Shown: one piece after another, positions 32,706-42,318 of the stretch
Numbering within the stretch: position 1 is the first letter of the stretch
How the letters are laid out: every line of letters begins with the position of its first letter
Assembly (NCBI RefSeq): GCF_002366715.1
Contig: NZ_DFBS01000027.1
Span: forward strand, 1 to 55,807
Source of the DNA: Halomonas sp. UBA3074
GTDB lineage: Bacteria > Pseudomonadota > Gammaproteobacteria > Pseudomonadales > Halomonadaceae
Direction of reading: 5' to 3'
DNA length: 55,807 nucleotides
The notes under the pieces: model-generated
Seen by the model: only the letters and a program-made list of their open reading frames with translations
Told to the model about the DNA's origin: nothing
Database searches by the model: none
Translations under genes and position numbers: made by a program

Positions 32706-35687
32706 TCAACTGAACAGCTTAGGCACTCCTTTTACTTCCGCCTTGGCACCGGCAGGCTTGGATGACCCTCTGCTCGCTTTCACTTGGCCTGTCTGTTCGC
32801 TTTTATCCGCTGGCGCTTCGTTGTTTAAAGCCTTTTGGCGACCAGCCGAGGTCCCACCTCGCTTCTTCAGGCGTCGCTGGATAGGTGAGGATGTCCGTAC
32901 ATCTTTCTGCCCAGACACAGCCGATTTCTGCTGTTCTGTAGCACCTTGCGTCGTTTTATCAACCATGACAGTAGGGACTGGCTGATGGCTCGGCTGTGTC
33001 ACTGGGGACTCATGCTCAGCTGTGGCCAGCATTGCCTCCCCCAGGCCAAGTTGAATATGGGTATCATTCGGTGCGTTATCGGCCTCTGGGCTCCAGTCAC
33101 CCAGCTCAGCCGAAACATCACTATGGTTATCTGCGTCAGCCCCTAGCGTCAGCTGACTAATCTCTGAAAAGTCATTCGTGGGTTCGGCTTGCTCAGCGAT
33201 CAGTTCAACATCCCCCCCGCTTGTTGTGGGCGAAATTTGGTCATTGGTCGCTATCTGTGCAACGTTCCCACCGGCCGCCTCAACAATCTCATTTAGTAAC
33301 CAAGCTCCCTCTGATTCTCTTTTAAATCCTGCTGGAGTCTTAGTATGAATGGAATTACTCATCCCATCCTGCTCATAATGTGCAATATCCCCACCGACAC
33401 CGGGGACATCCTCTAGCAGCCAAGCGCCAACTATAGCCTTTTCGTCGCCTGTTTCAGCTTTGGCTGAGGCCTGCTGATTCTGGGCATCATTGCCTTTCTG
33501 TGCAGCATCCCCACCGCAAGGTATTGGCTGGCCCGTGCCTTCCTGTGTAGTGTTCTCACCTGCCGTATGAGAATCGTCCAGCAGCCAGGCACCATCTATA
33601 ACTTTTTCTCCGCCTGTTTCAGCCATTGCGGAAGCCTGCTGGTTCTGGGTGCCATTGCCTTTCTGTGCAGCATCCCCACCGCAAGGGGTGGGCTGGCGCA
33701 TCTCTTCCTGTGCAGTATTCCCACCTGCCGCATGGAGATCATCCATCAGCTTGGCACCGGCTATATCTTTTTCTTCGCCTGTTTCAACCATTGCGGAGGC
33801 CTGCTGGTTCTGGGTGTCATTGCCTTTCTGTGCAGCATCCCCACCGCAAGGGATGGGCTGGCGCGTCTCTTCCTGTGCAGTATCCCCACCTGCCGCATGG
33901 AGATCATCCATCGGCTTGGCACCGGCTATATCTTTTCCTTCGCCTGTTTCAACCATTGCGGAGGCCTGCTGGTTCTGGGTGCCATTGCCTTTCTGTGCAG
34001 CATCCCCACCGCAAGGGGTGGGCTGTCGCGTCTCTTCCTGTGCAGTATTCCCACCTGCCGCCTGGGAATCATCTAGCAGCCAGGCGGAAGCCACGTCGGT
34101 ATTCGTGAGTGATTCATGGCTGAATGTAGAGGTTTTGCTCGCTGCCCCTAAACTCTTCTGTGCAGCATTCCCACTGGTTTTCGTTGCATCACCCGTACCC
34201 GTAGGCACTGAAGCAAACAGGCTGACATCACATACGTCTGACGCTGGAATACCTTTAGGCTTAGTCATGCGCTCTTCCCGCTTACCACTGTCTTTTGTTG
34301 GCGCAACGCCAGCGTTGCTACTGTGCTTGCCCTGGGGGCCGAGGACGGTTACCTCATAAGCGGTTTCTCGCGGGTATAGGCCTTGGTGTTCTACTGGCAG
34401 CTCCACCGCGATCATTCCCCTGAACTCGATTATGCCGGAACGTACCCGCCACAACGCTTGGTCAGATGGCAACGTCCAGGTCTTCGCCGCTTCGCTCCCC
34501 TCTGGCACTCCCTCGATTTCAGTGATGAGCCAGCCGCGATCGGCCAATGCTGCCAAAAGTACCTGTGTAAACTCCCCTGATTTACCTGGGGCTCGAAAGT
34601 CACCGCCAAAGGCCGCGGCAACGTCATCATCCAGCTTGGAAAGGGCTGTCTCCCGAACATGATGTTCGGAGAGGTAAAGCCGCTCACCAACGCGGAAGCC
34701 TGCCGCTTTGACACGCTTCGCTAAACCTTTCACCTGATAGGGTACTTGGGGAACCACTCGCAAGAACGTTTCGATCGCCAGCTCCTGGACGTTCAGATTC
34801 TCAAGCACCTTGCGTTTCTCGCCTCGTGTAGCGAGGCCGTCTATCTCTCGCAGCTGCTGGAGGAGAGTGACTGCGCGGCGCACCCCCTTGCTACTGAGGC
34901 CAGGGAAAGCCACTGGCATCAGGTTGGGAGAATGCTCGTATTTTACTGCCAGCAACAGTATGGCTCGCTCATCCTCAGGCAGCTCCCACCACGCGGGGAA
35001 CTTTGCCAACAGACGCCCGCTCTGTTTATCGTGGTAGGACAGGCGGACCCACTGCCCGTCCTGTTTCGCATGCGAAACAGTCTTGCCAATATCATGTGCT
35101 GCCGCGGCAAGAGGGAGGAGGGGATCGGCACCTTCGTACTCGAAGGCCTCATCGATCACGCCTAGATGGTGCTCAAGCAGTGTCGTACTGTGGCCGTCAC
35201 CGCAAAAAGCATCAGGGTGAGCCTGGAGGTAACCGAGCAACTGGTTAATTAGCGGCATGTGATGTGCCGGAACGTTACCCGACAGCTGCGCTTTCACTGG
35301 CTTGAAGTTAATCGGATCAGGATAAGGCATGTACGTAATTGAGAGATCCATGCCCCGGAACTCACCGCGAGATTTAGCGCGCTGTCGACGTGTTATTAAT
35401 CCCATTCCCACTATGAGCAGAACGATCACAGAGCCAGCAGCCATTCCCCCGGCTAACCATGGCCAGACAACACGCAACCTTGCCAGGACGACCTCAGTGG
35501 CCGCTGATGCCGCGTTCGCGGGGTTTATCTCTTCGTCACCCTCTACCCAAAAGCCAGCGCCAGCTAGCCACTCCTGCAGCGTTTCCGGCCCCATGAAGTA
35601 AAAAGCAGTAGCCGCGGCGAGACTGTAGAAGATAGTTAGAGCAATAACGGATCTTAGCAGTGTCGAGCGATACCCCATCAAACTCAT
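32706..35687 (-). CDS. Membrane HD-domain protein with repetitive C-terminus (conjugation-linked)
   Basis: A 993-residue protein. Two N-terminal membrane helices (LRSVIALTIFYSLAAATAFYF and WPWLAGGMAAGSVIVLLIVGMGLI) precede an HD domain: TTLLEHHLGVIDEAFE, LAAAAHDIGKTVSHAKQDGQ. Residues ~470-990 are low-complexity and contain at least four copies of a 55-residue unit (CGGDAAQKGN-TQNQQASA). The HD core recalls TraI_2/MobH-type proteins, but no clear relaxase end is seen, so a relaxase role is uncertain. It overlaps the M48 protease gene by 4 bp and heads the tra block's downstream end. Confidence 0.7.
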   Translation of the reverse strand: MSLMGYRSTLLRSVIALTIFYSLAAATAFYFMGPETLQEWLAGAGFWVEGDEEINPANAASAATEVVLARLRVVWPWLAGGMAAGSVIVLLIVGMGLITRRQRAKSRGEFRGMDLSITYMPYPDPINFKPVKAQLSGNVPAHHMPLINQLLGYLQAHPDAFCGDGHSTTLLEHHLGVIDEAFEYEGADPLLPLAAAAHDIGKTVSHAKQDGQWVRLSYHDKQSGRLLAKFPAWWELPEDERAILLLAVKYEHSPNLMPVAFPGLSSKGVRRAVTLLQQLREIDGLATRGEKRKVLENLNVQELAIETFLRVVPQVPYQVKGLAKRVKAAGFRVGERLYLSEHHVRETALSKLDDDVAAAFGGDFRAPGKSGEFTQVLLAALADRGWLITEIEGVPEGSEAAKTWTLPSDQALWRVRSGIIEFRGMIAVELPVEHQGLYPRETAYEVTVLGPQGKHSSNAGVAPTKDSGKREERMTKPKGIPASDVCDVSLFASVPTGTGDATKTSGNAAQKSLGAASKTSTFSHESLTNTDVASAWLLDDSQAAGGNTAQEETRQPTPCGGDAAQKGNGTQNQQASAMVETGEGKDIAGAKPMDDLHAAGGDTAQEETRQPIPCGGDAAQKGNDTQNQQASAMVETGEEKDIAGAKLMDDLHAAGGNTAQEEMRQPTPCGGDAAQKGNGTQNQQASAMAETGGEKVIDGAWLLDDSHTAGENTTQEGTGQPIPCGGDAAQKGNDAQNQQASAKAETGDEKAIVGAWLLEDVPGVGGDIAHYEQDGMSNSIHTKTPAGFKRESEGAWLLNEIVEAAGGNVAQIATNDQISPTTSGGDVELIAEQAEPTNDFSEISQLTLGADADNHSDVSAELGDWSPEADNAPNDTHIQLGLGEAMLATAEHESPVTQPSHQPVPTVMVDKTTQGATEQQKSAVSGQKDVRTSSPIQRRLKKRGGTSAGRQKALNNEAPADKSEQTGQVKASRGSSKPAGAKAEVKGVPKLFS
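33491..34090. repeat. 165-bp tandem repeat inside the HD-protein gene
   Basis: The block TGCCTTTCTGTGCAGCATCC starts at 33491, 33656, 33821 and 33986: an exact period of 165 bp (55 codons, frame-preserving). Copies differ by a few percent. Confidence 0.9.
35062..35079. promoter_or_regulatory. Palindrome copy 6, perfect, inside a CDS
   Basis: TGTTTCGCATGCGAAACA lies within the HD-protein gene, coding SHAKQ right after the HD motif. It has no promoter nearby, so it may serve partition or looping, or be chance use of codons. Confidence 0.6.
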
Positions 35688-36466
35688 GTCATACGCTCCA
35701 GGCGCTTGATACGCCGATATGTCGGCGGATGTGTCGAGAAAAGCCCCCAGCTCGATTCAAGACCCGTAGAGAGCCTACTGAGAAGCCGGCAGCCTGCTAT
35801 TGGAGAGGCAACACGCGCCGCGTCACGGTCGGCACGATATTCCATTAGATGCCCTAAGTGGCGGTCCAAGACTTTGAAAAGCCCTAATGCCAAGCGAATC
35901 CCCAAGCTCGCCACAGAAAAGTACAAGCCGCTCAACAGGCCAATCAGGGGAATGGGACGAAGAATTGTATAGATCAACCGCGCCAGCCAAAGCGCCACCC
36001 GCAAAATGCTGTGCTGCGTCCACCAGTATAGGCTCGCAGACGCATCGCCGCGGCGAAGGTGTGACCTCTCGTGCGCCAGCAGCCACTCAAGCTCATCAGG
36101 AGGCAGATTGAGGGCGCCCCGGGAAACGATTACAACGCCACCCGTAAGGCTCGGTATTGCATAGGCCTGAAGGGCAGGGGTCTCGTAAACCCAGACATGA
36201 TCTGCAATCTCACGAGCCCCTGGGAATAGTCGGCCGATCCGGTAACTGGCTGGCGCCAGCCTAAGCCCTAGCCAGGCGAGGGCAGTCAGGCCCCCACCTG
36301 CGAGGAAGGTGGCCTTGGCCAGCCAAGTGACAGTCATCAGCTCGCCAGGGGGGCGCATAAACTCCAGGGGCAAGCCAATGAAGACCACGACCGGCAATAC
36401 CACCATCACAGTAAAACCAAGCGCCCCAGCGAAACAGGCCGAAAAGGCAGACAGAAGCGCTAGCAT
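35684..36466 (-). CDS. M48-family membrane metalloprotease
   Basis: A 260-residue protein with an N-terminal membrane hairpin (SAFSACFAGALGFTVMVVLPVVVFIGLPLEF), and the zinc motif LLAHERSHLRRGD (HExxH) with the third ligand region MEYRADRDAARVA. A hydrophobic pair lies between. The pattern is that of HtpX/M48 peptidases. It overlaps the HD gene by 4 bp and lies 10 bp after traC, so it belongs to the transfer operon; processing of a pilus or envelope protein is an inference. Confidence 0.8.
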   Translation of the reverse strand: MLALLSAFSACFAGALGFTVMVVLPVVVFIGLPLEFMRPPGELMTVTWLAKATFLAGGGLTALAWLGLRLAPASYRIGRLFPGAREIADHVWVYETPALQAYAIPSLTGGVVIVSRGALNLPPDELEWLLAHERSHLRRGDASASLYWWTQHSILRVALWLARLIYTILRPIPLIGLLSGLYFSVASLGIRLALGLFKVLDRHLGHLMEYRADRDAARVASPIAGCRLLSRLSTGLESSWGLFSTHPPTYRRIKRLERMT

Positions 36467-36475
36467 AGGCCAAGC

Positions 36476-39088
36476 CTACCCTTTGCCCTCGGCCAGCATG
36501 CGGATGGCCTCCTGGGTGCTGTGGCCCTCCTCGGCGAGCTTCATCAGACGCGCCTGGTCCTTGGGATTGGTCGAATATAGGAAGTAGGAGTAAGGATCGA
36601 CCACAAAGCGGAAAAGGCCACCCCCGCTCTCGTGCTTGACGAAGACCTCCGAATAGCCGGCACCGGGCTTCACACCGCGCAGCATATCGAACAGGAATTC
36701 ATCCTCACCGCCCAATTTACCGTTCTTTTGGGCGTAGTCCAGCGAGGGACCAGACTGCTTGAGTACGAATGTCCATGGCGCGTTGTCGAAGGCAGCCTGA
36801 GCGGCCGGCGACAGGTCGGTATCCTTAAAGCCCTGAGTAATGAAGCCGGCACTGCCGTAATACTTACGGATGCGCCGGAAGGCGGTTTCGATAAACTTCC
36901 CGCTTTTCGGGTCCGCGAGTAGATCCCATGCCTCATCGATCAGCATCATTTTCGGGATGTTGCGTGGGCGCAGATACATGTCCCGCGTCGTCCGAGCCAT
37001 CAGGAGTGTCATGACCACATTCCGAAGCTCACGATCGACGTTTAGCTCTTCCAGCTCGAGTATGGTGAACTCATTGGAAAGATCCAGCTGGGGCTCACCG
37101 TTGAACCATGCGGCATGCCGACCTACGGCATACGGCTCCAACTGCAACGCAATACTCTTGGCCACCGGATCACTGTCTGCCCGGGACTCAAGCCACTGAT
37201 AGACATGCTTGGTTTCCATGACCTCGCCATGTTTATCGTGCGCCTCAAGGATGCCTTTTTCGATCAACTGGTATTCGTAGTTGTCGGGCTCACCTAGGGG
37301 GAACGCCATCTGAGATATGGCATCCTTCAGCACCGGGATCATTTCTGCGATCTCGCTGCCACCTTCATCATCGTCGTAACGCTGCTTGCCTTTGATACCC
37401 CAGAATGGGTTAAGTGAGACCGGATGGTTAGGATCAAACCTCAGTTCCTGACCGCCCAGCAGTTCACACAGCTCCTTATAAGAGCCGCCCACGTCAATGA
37501 TACGGACCACGCCATCACGACAGCGCATGTCGGTAACGAATTCGTTGGCAAGGAATGACTTACCCGCACCCGAGGTCGCGATCACCGAAAAATTGTATGA
37601 GGTGGCCGAATCAAAAATGTCGATACACGACATTTGACCGCGGCGAGAAACCAGCAACAGTCCGTTTGCGTAGAGGTAAGGGTTCCCCTGTGGGTCTTTG
37701 CGTACTACTGGCCCGTTACCGCCCCAATCGCCCTGGCAGATTGAGGCGCAAGCGCCGTTTAGGCTGGACACCATCTGTGCCCGCTGAAGGCCTGATGTAG
37801 GCTTGTCCATGCGTGGGTTGTAGCCCCATGGCAAAGACGACAACCAGATAGGCAGCGAGATATAGCGTTCACGCGAGGCTCTGAAGCCTGCTTTCCGCCA
37901 CAACGAGGAAACATAGTCCGCGTCCGAAGCTGCTCGCTCGGGTTCGGTGATGATATTGATCCCCGACCACATGCGTACCGGGCAGTAGTTTGAGCGAGTA
38001 TCGTTGAGCAGCTGCTGGGTATCTCTACGCCGCGTGAAGAGGTGCGGCATCATCCCCTTGTACCACTCGGAATCACTCATGCATTGCTTTGAGATCATGC
38101 CCATTCGCATGGTGATGTCATTACGAGCCTTTTCGGTGTTCGGCTTGTAGATGGTGGTATACATCCAGTAGGCCGGCGCGATCCGATCGGTCGCCGACTT
38201 CAACTCCCCAAGCATGTCACCTGTCATGTAGAGACGCAGGTAGTCCGGGTAGGTGTCGATGGTCAAAGGGACAACATCCACCTCCCTTTCATTGTCGCTA
38301 AACTGGACTGCACCCGAGGACTTCACTCGAATGCGTGTGCGCTTATCGAAAATGGAATCAATGAAGTGACCACCTTCCTCCTCCAGGCGTTGAAGCTCCC
38401 CTGGCACCATTTGTGGGTTGGCTATGCGGCGCAGCACACGTCGCGTACCCAATTCGTTCATCAGGGCAGGGGACAGGCCCATAGAGCTGAATGTCCCCAT
38501 CACCGACTGCCGGAATTCGTCGCACATGTGCCGCCATGAACGAATCTCTTCAGCATGCTCTGGGTCACCGCCAAAGGTCATGGTGAAAAAGGCGAAGTAA
38601 TGCACCTCCCGGGGATATAGACGCTCATTCGGTAGGAGGCTTTTGTTCCCGGCCGCGGCGTCAAGCATGTGCTTGCTACGGCGCTCTACCAGCTCTTGGA
38701 GCATAGGGTCTTTGCAGTAACGTAACCGCCGTGCCTGCCAGGTATTTATCCGGTCCTCAATGGCCGGCGAACTATGGGCGACGAACTGGATAACCGTGTC
38801 CGCTGGCGCTCGCGTAATCAGCGACTCGATTTGCTCCTCAATGTCCTTGCCAGCCACCATCAATGGCGCAAACTGGACGCCGAAGCCAAGCTGAGGATGT
38901 TTACCATCATCCCGGACACAGTAGTTATCTTCATAGTCGATGTAGGGGAGCAGGCTCGCGGGATCATCCCGCTCAGTCAGCGCCTCGGCTGCCTGGAGGG
39001 GGAGGGCGCGATCGCCATAATCGGGAGCGCCCTGCTGGATCATGCGGCGCACTTGGTGCCGCATACGAGTCATCGCGGTTATCTTCAT
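36476..39088 (-). CDS. traC: TraC/VirB4-type conjugation ATPase
   Basis: An 870-residue ATPase of F-type mating channels. The N-terminal domain (YIDYEDNYCVRDDGKHPQLGFGVQFAPL) is typical of TraC. The C-terminal motor has Walker A VIATSGAGKSFLANEF and Walker B KMMLIDEAWDLLADP, and the FITQGFKDTDL box. It powers pilus assembly at the inner-membrane face. Its end overlaps no neighbour; the M48 gene follows 10 bp later. Confidence 0.95.
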   Translation of the reverse strand: MKITAMTRMRHQVRRMIQQGAPDYGDRALPLQAAEALTERDDPASLLPYIDYEDNYCVRDDGKHPQLGFGVQFAPLMVAGKDIEEQIESLITRAPADTVIQFVAHSSPAIEDRINTWQARRLRYCKDPMLQELVERRSKHMLDAAAGNKSLLPNERLYPREVHYFAFFTMTFGGDPEHAEEIRSWRHMCDEFRQSVMGTFSSMGLSPALMNELGTRRVLRRIANPQMVPGELQRLEEEGGHFIDSIFDKRTRIRVKSSGAVQFSDNEREVDVVPLTIDTYPDYLRLYMTGDMLGELKSATDRIAPAYWMYTTIYKPNTEKARNDITMRMGMISKQCMSDSEWYKGMMPHLFTRRRDTQQLLNDTRSNYCPVRMWSGINIITEPERAASDADYVSSLWRKAGFRASRERYISLPIWLSSLPWGYNPRMDKPTSGLQRAQMVSSLNGACASICQGDWGGNGPVVRKDPQGNPYLYANGLLLVSRRGQMSCIDIFDSATSYNFSVIATSGAGKSFLANEFVTDMRCRDGVVRIIDVGGSYKELCELLGGQELRFDPNHPVSLNPFWGIKGKQRYDDDEGGSEIAEMIPVLKDAISQMAFPLGEPDNYEYQLIEKGILEAHDKHGEVMETKHVYQWLESRADSDPVAKSIALQLEPYAVGRHAAWFNGEPQLDLSNEFTILELEELNVDRELRNVVMTLLMARTTRDMYLRPRNIPKMMLIDEAWDLLADPKSGKFIETAFRRIRKYYGSAGFITQGFKDTDLSPAAQAAFDNAPWTFVLKQSGPSLDYAQKNGKLGGEDEFLFDMLRGVKPGAGYSEVFVKHESGGGLFRFVVDPYSYFLYSTNPKDQARLMKLAEEGHSTQEAIRMLAEGKG

Positions 39089-39089
39089 A

Positions 39090-39587
39090 TCAATTCTCCG
39101 GGACGATCTGCATTTGCGGCTGAATGCGATAAGGATTCACGCTGGCGTCTTGCCCTCTCGGCGCGATGTGTTGAACACCCGGAGAAGGTCCGATCATGCC
39201 TGCCCCAATGCCATCGTCACGCAGCTGGCCATAACTCCAGTCATCAGGCAGAGTCACATACAGGTATTCGCCCGATCGTAGAATGCCGTCATCACCGCGC
39301 CATGGCGCCACCCAGATACGCACCGGTTTACCTGGCTGGTAGACAGGCATATCGGTTAGGCCTCCCCCGCTATAGGGTCGCCATTGCTCGATCTTTTCTT
39401 CTTCAGCTTCTGAGCCATCCTTACGGCCCTCCATCACTGTTTCAGAGGAACCACTATTTGCCACCGCAGCTTCATAAACATCGCCGGTACCGACACACTC
39501 GCTTCCCAGCTCACAATCATGCTGGACAGTGGCACACCCACCGAGGAACAGCAGGGCGGTCAAGGGGATCATCAACTTTAAGCTCAT
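39090..39587 (-). CDS. traV: TraV-like outer-membrane lipoprotein
   Basis: A 165-residue lipoprotein: signal with lipobox LFLGGCATVQHDCELGSECVGTGDVYEA. The Cys-rich start followed by a long acidic linker and RIWVAPWRGDDGILRSGEYLYVTL is the pattern of TraV, which joins TraK and TraB in the envelope-spanning core. It lies 1 bp from traC and 4 bp after traB. Confidence 0.88.
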   Translation of the reverse strand: MSLKLMIPLTALLFLGGCATVQHDCELGSECVGTGDVYEAAVANSGSSETVMEGRKDGSEAEEEKIEQWRPYSGGGLTDMPVYQPGKPVRIWVAPWRGDDGILRSGEYLYVTLPDDWSYGQLRDDGIGAGMIGPSPGVQHIAPRGQDASVNPYRIQPQMQIVPEN

Positions 39588-39591
39588 CGTA

Positions 39592-41085
39592 TTAGCCCTC
39601 GCTCGGCATCTTGTCGGCCAGCTCGTAGGCTTCCCACTCGAGCTTCTGGCCTTCCTGGATTACAACAGTGCCACGGCGCCCTGATGGAACCTCGATCACC
39701 GGGAACATGGATTCAGCCTCTTCGATGTAACGCTCTGCCAGTATCTCCATCGCGCGGCCTGCACCGCCGTACATGCCAACCTCGGCGACACTGTTCGGGT
39801 CGATGGTGGTGACAACGCCGCTGCCTGTGACAGCCGATTCAGCACCTTGAGCTGCTGTTGCAGCAATGCTGCTGGCGCCTTCTGCGAAGCCAGCAAGCAT
39901 GGCCTTACCCAGCAGGGCGCCAGCACGTCGCTCAACTTTGCCGCGAAGCCCCAGACGGCCATCCGAGTCCACGATGTAGCCATTGATTGGAGACTCAAGC
40001 ATCATTCCAGTCCGTGTATCGACACAGGAAATACGAGAGACGTTGATATGCGCTCGCTCGCTCGACAAATCACCGTAGCCACCGCCCATACCAAAGCAGT
40101 CAGCGAGGCGATACCGCGCACTGCCAGGTAGGAATGCATCGTTTTGAATGCGGAATAGCACCGGCTGAGGGTTGTTGCGGGTACGCTCGGCAGCGCCAAA
40201 GTCAGCGCCAGTCAACATTGCCACCTCAGAGAACGACCCCATAGGGAGGAACCCAGCTTTAGGTGGCCCCAGATCCTCTTCTTCGTCATCCTGCTGAGCC
40301 GCTTCATTACGTAAGATGCGAGCGCTGGACTCACCACTTGAGCCATTGAGTACGATCGGGTCAGCCGGTCCTTCTTCCTTCTGGAGCTGTGGAAACTGTG
40401 AAGGAATGACGCCGCCCTGTGTCGACGATTGTTGCCTCGGGGGTAAACCGGCACGGCCAGAGTCACCATCTCGACGCGCTACCGGGGGCGGAGGTACCGC
40501 GCTAGCGTCGTCGCCTCGGGGGGGGCGAAGATAGTCAGACGGGGCACGGTTGGCGTCGGTGCTTCTGTTTGAAGATGTGCCAATGCGAACCTCACTGGTG
40601 CCATCATCTCCGCTAGAAATATCGGCTAGTCGTGTGCGCAGCGACTCCATGGTTTCCCGCGTTTGCTCGCGTTCGGATTCCATGCCAGCCTGCATTTCTT
40701 CGAGCTGCGCCTGAAGTCGTGCATCCCTCTGCTCTTGACTCTCGCGCTGGTCTGCCAATTCTTCATGAGCCTCCCTTAACTGTTGTTGAAGTCGGGAAAT
40801 AGTGACTTCCTCCCCATGCCGTGTATCCGGCGTGGTGTCCATAAATTCCGGGGGAGGGGGCGCTTTATTGCTACTGTTGTCTCGTGCGCTAATAGCGTTA
40901 CTTGCCACAAGCCAGATGACTAGGCAGGCCCCACCACCATATAGAAGCCACTTTCTTCCCTGCGCTCGCTCCAACAGGCTCTGAGAGACTACCTTGGACT
41001 TAGCTCGGGCCTTGGCCACCCTAGAAGGCTTGTCCTGGCCCGATTCATTCGGCTGCTGGTTGTTCTGATCTTCAGCCACGGTCAA
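39592..41085 (-). CDS. traB: TraB (VirB10-like) core protein
   Basis: A 497-residue protein anchored by one N-terminal helix (KWLLYGGGACLVIWLVASNAI), with a long coiled coil (ISRLQQQLREAHEELADQRESQEQRDARLQAQLEEM), a proline-rich linker and a C-terminal beta-barrel domain (RYRLADCFGMGGGYGDLSSERAHINVSRISCVDTRTG, RTRNNPQPVLFRIQNDAFLPG). TraB bridges inner and outer membranes. It overlaps traK by 14 bp. Confidence 0.95.
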   Translation of the reverse strand: MTVAEDQNNQQPNESGQDKPSRVAKARAKSKVVSQSLLERAQGRKWLLYGGGACLVIWLVASNAISARDNSSNKAPPPPEFMDTTPDTRHGEEVTISRLQQQLREAHEELADQRESQEQRDARLQAQLEEMQAGMESEREQTRETMESLRTRLADISSGDDGTSEVRIGTSSNRSTDANRAPSDYLRPPRGDDASAVPPPPVARRDGDSGRAGLPPRQQSSTQGGVIPSQFPQLQKEEGPADPIVLNGSSGESSARILRNEAAQQDDEEEDLGPPKAGFLPMGSFSEVAMLTGADFGAAERTRNNPQPVLFRIQNDAFLPGSARYRLADCFGMGGGYGDLSSERAHINVSRISCVDTRTGMMLESPINGYIVDSDGRLGLRGKVERRAGALLGKAMLAGFAEGASSIAATAAQGAESAVTGSGVVTTIDPNSVAEVGMYGGAGRAMEILAERYIEEAESMFPVIEVPSGRRGTVVIQEGQKLEWEAYELADKMPSEG

Positions 41086-41764
41086 CCTCCACGACGATCA
41101 TTCGGGGCTGATCGCGCTCACTTACCGTGTCCCCTTCCAAGGAAACAGCAACGACGCCATCGCGGTAGAAGTCACGAGGCTCGACTTCAAGGGAGGTATC
41201 AGAAGACAGCCGGTAAATATTCACGACATGGCCGGAACCACGGTACTGGGTTTCCGCTGTGAGCTTGAGCGTGCCGCCATTAGGCATTTCAAGTCGGGCA
41301 CTAGGCGGGGCGCCAGCCGGCTCAAACCCGCTAGGGCGAGCCCCCTGGAAAGCGGACAGGATAGTGTCAGCAATCCAACGATCCTTGGGCCGGCTTTCCC
41401 TTTCGGGCTCTGCGGATAGGTCAGGGGCGTTTCGATACCGGAACACCTGGGCATCGATGCCGCTTTCCGGCGCTAGCTTCACCGTGAAGGCCTCGCCGCT
41501 TCGCAGCTGGATGAAGATAGAGAACGGGTCGGCTTCGTCTGCAGGACGGATGAGGAGACCACGTTTGCCATCAGTCGGCACAGGGTTGTCACGCAACTCG
41601 GCCTCGGGGGGGATAACAATCGTAGAGTACGGCTCTGGGAATACCAGCCGGTTATAAGCATCGGTGGATACAACCACCTTCTGGACATCATCGCTGGCGC
41701 TGACAAAGGTGGCGACGGCAAGCGCCGCCACCATGACCAGCCCCTGCATCTTAGGCTTTTTCAT
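41072..41764 (-). CDS. traK: TraK (VirB9-like) secretin-like core protein
   Basis: A 230-residue periplasmic protein. Start M at 41764 (MKKPKMQGLVMVAALAVATFVSASDD) gives a clean signal peptide and overlaps the traE stop (ATGA); a 35-codon upstream extension is rejected. VQKVVVSTDAYNRLVFPEPYSTIVIPPEAELRDNPVP and the C-terminal RGSGHVVNIYRLSS match the TraK pattern. Confidence 0.9.
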   Translation of the reverse strand: MKKPKMQGLVMVAALAVATFVSASDDVQKVVVSTDAYNRLVFPEPYSTIVIPPEAELRDNPVPTDGKRGLLIRPADEADPFSIFIQLRSGEAFTVKLAPESGIDAQVFRYRNAPDLSAEPERESRPKDRWIADTILSAFQGARPSGFEPAGAPPSARLEMPNGGTLKLTAETQYRGSGHVVNIYRLSSDTSLEVEPRDFYRDGVVAVSLEGDTVSERDQPRMIVVEVDRG

Positions 41765-42318
41765 TCGTCCTCCAAAGAGAAACCAGCGACATACGGAACG
41801 CCACCGCTGAAGGAATAGCGGACACGGTAAGCAATCGGTTCGTCTTCGATCTGTTCGGTGCCATGCCAAGCCCGCAAGCGCCCATAAACTCGCACTGTGC
41901 CGTCTAGGACTTGGGTCCCTTCAATGAACAAGGCCTGGGTACGCTCAGATTTCTCCAGGTCTGGAATCCGTGCTTGTAGATCATTGCCGACCTTGGCATA
42001 GAGGGCCGGCGTCATCCGGTTCTGGAACCGAGCGTATTGGCTTCTCACGTTCCTTGGGGTCCAAGAGCTGTGCAGCTGGGCATCCGCCATGGCTATCTCA
42101 GTGAGGTAGCTCGCATCGGTATAACCAGCGCTGGCGCCCACCTCGACCGGCCCATCCACGACGTGCAGGTTGTAGGGAACCAGCCGGGTTGGCATATTGG
42201 CGCTGAGCTGGACATAGCTCTGCAAGACATAGATCAGCAACCCAGTCAGGAGCAGGGTGCAGAACATCCAGCCCCTGGCAGCGACCCACTGATTTCGCAA
42301 TGCATTGAGGTATTTCAT
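41761..42318 (-). CDS. traE: TraE (VirB8-like) conjugation protein
   Basis: A 185-residue bitopic protein. One helix (GWMFCTLLLTGLLIYVLQSYVQ) is followed by a periplasmic domain (LYAKVGNDLQARIPDLEKSERTQALFIEGTQVLDGTVRVYGRLRAWHGTEQIEDEPIAYRVRYSF). Length and pattern fit TraE. Overlaps traL by one base and traK by four. Confidence 0.93.
   Translation of the reverse strand: MKYLNALRNQWVAARGWMFCTLLLTGLLIYVLQSYVQLSANMPTRLVPYNLHVVDGPVEVGASAGYTDASYLTEIAMADAQLHSSWTPRNVRSQYARFQNRMTPALYAKVGNDLQARIPDLEKSERTQALFIEGTQVLDGTVRVYGRLRAWHGTEQIEDEPIAYRVRYSFSGGVPYVAGFSLEDE

Noticed and set aside
33567..34359. Three overlapping plus-strand frames of 160-236 codons
   Set aside because: They are produced by the 165-bp tandem repeat of the HD-protein gene; the repeat length is a multiple of three, so all frames stay open.
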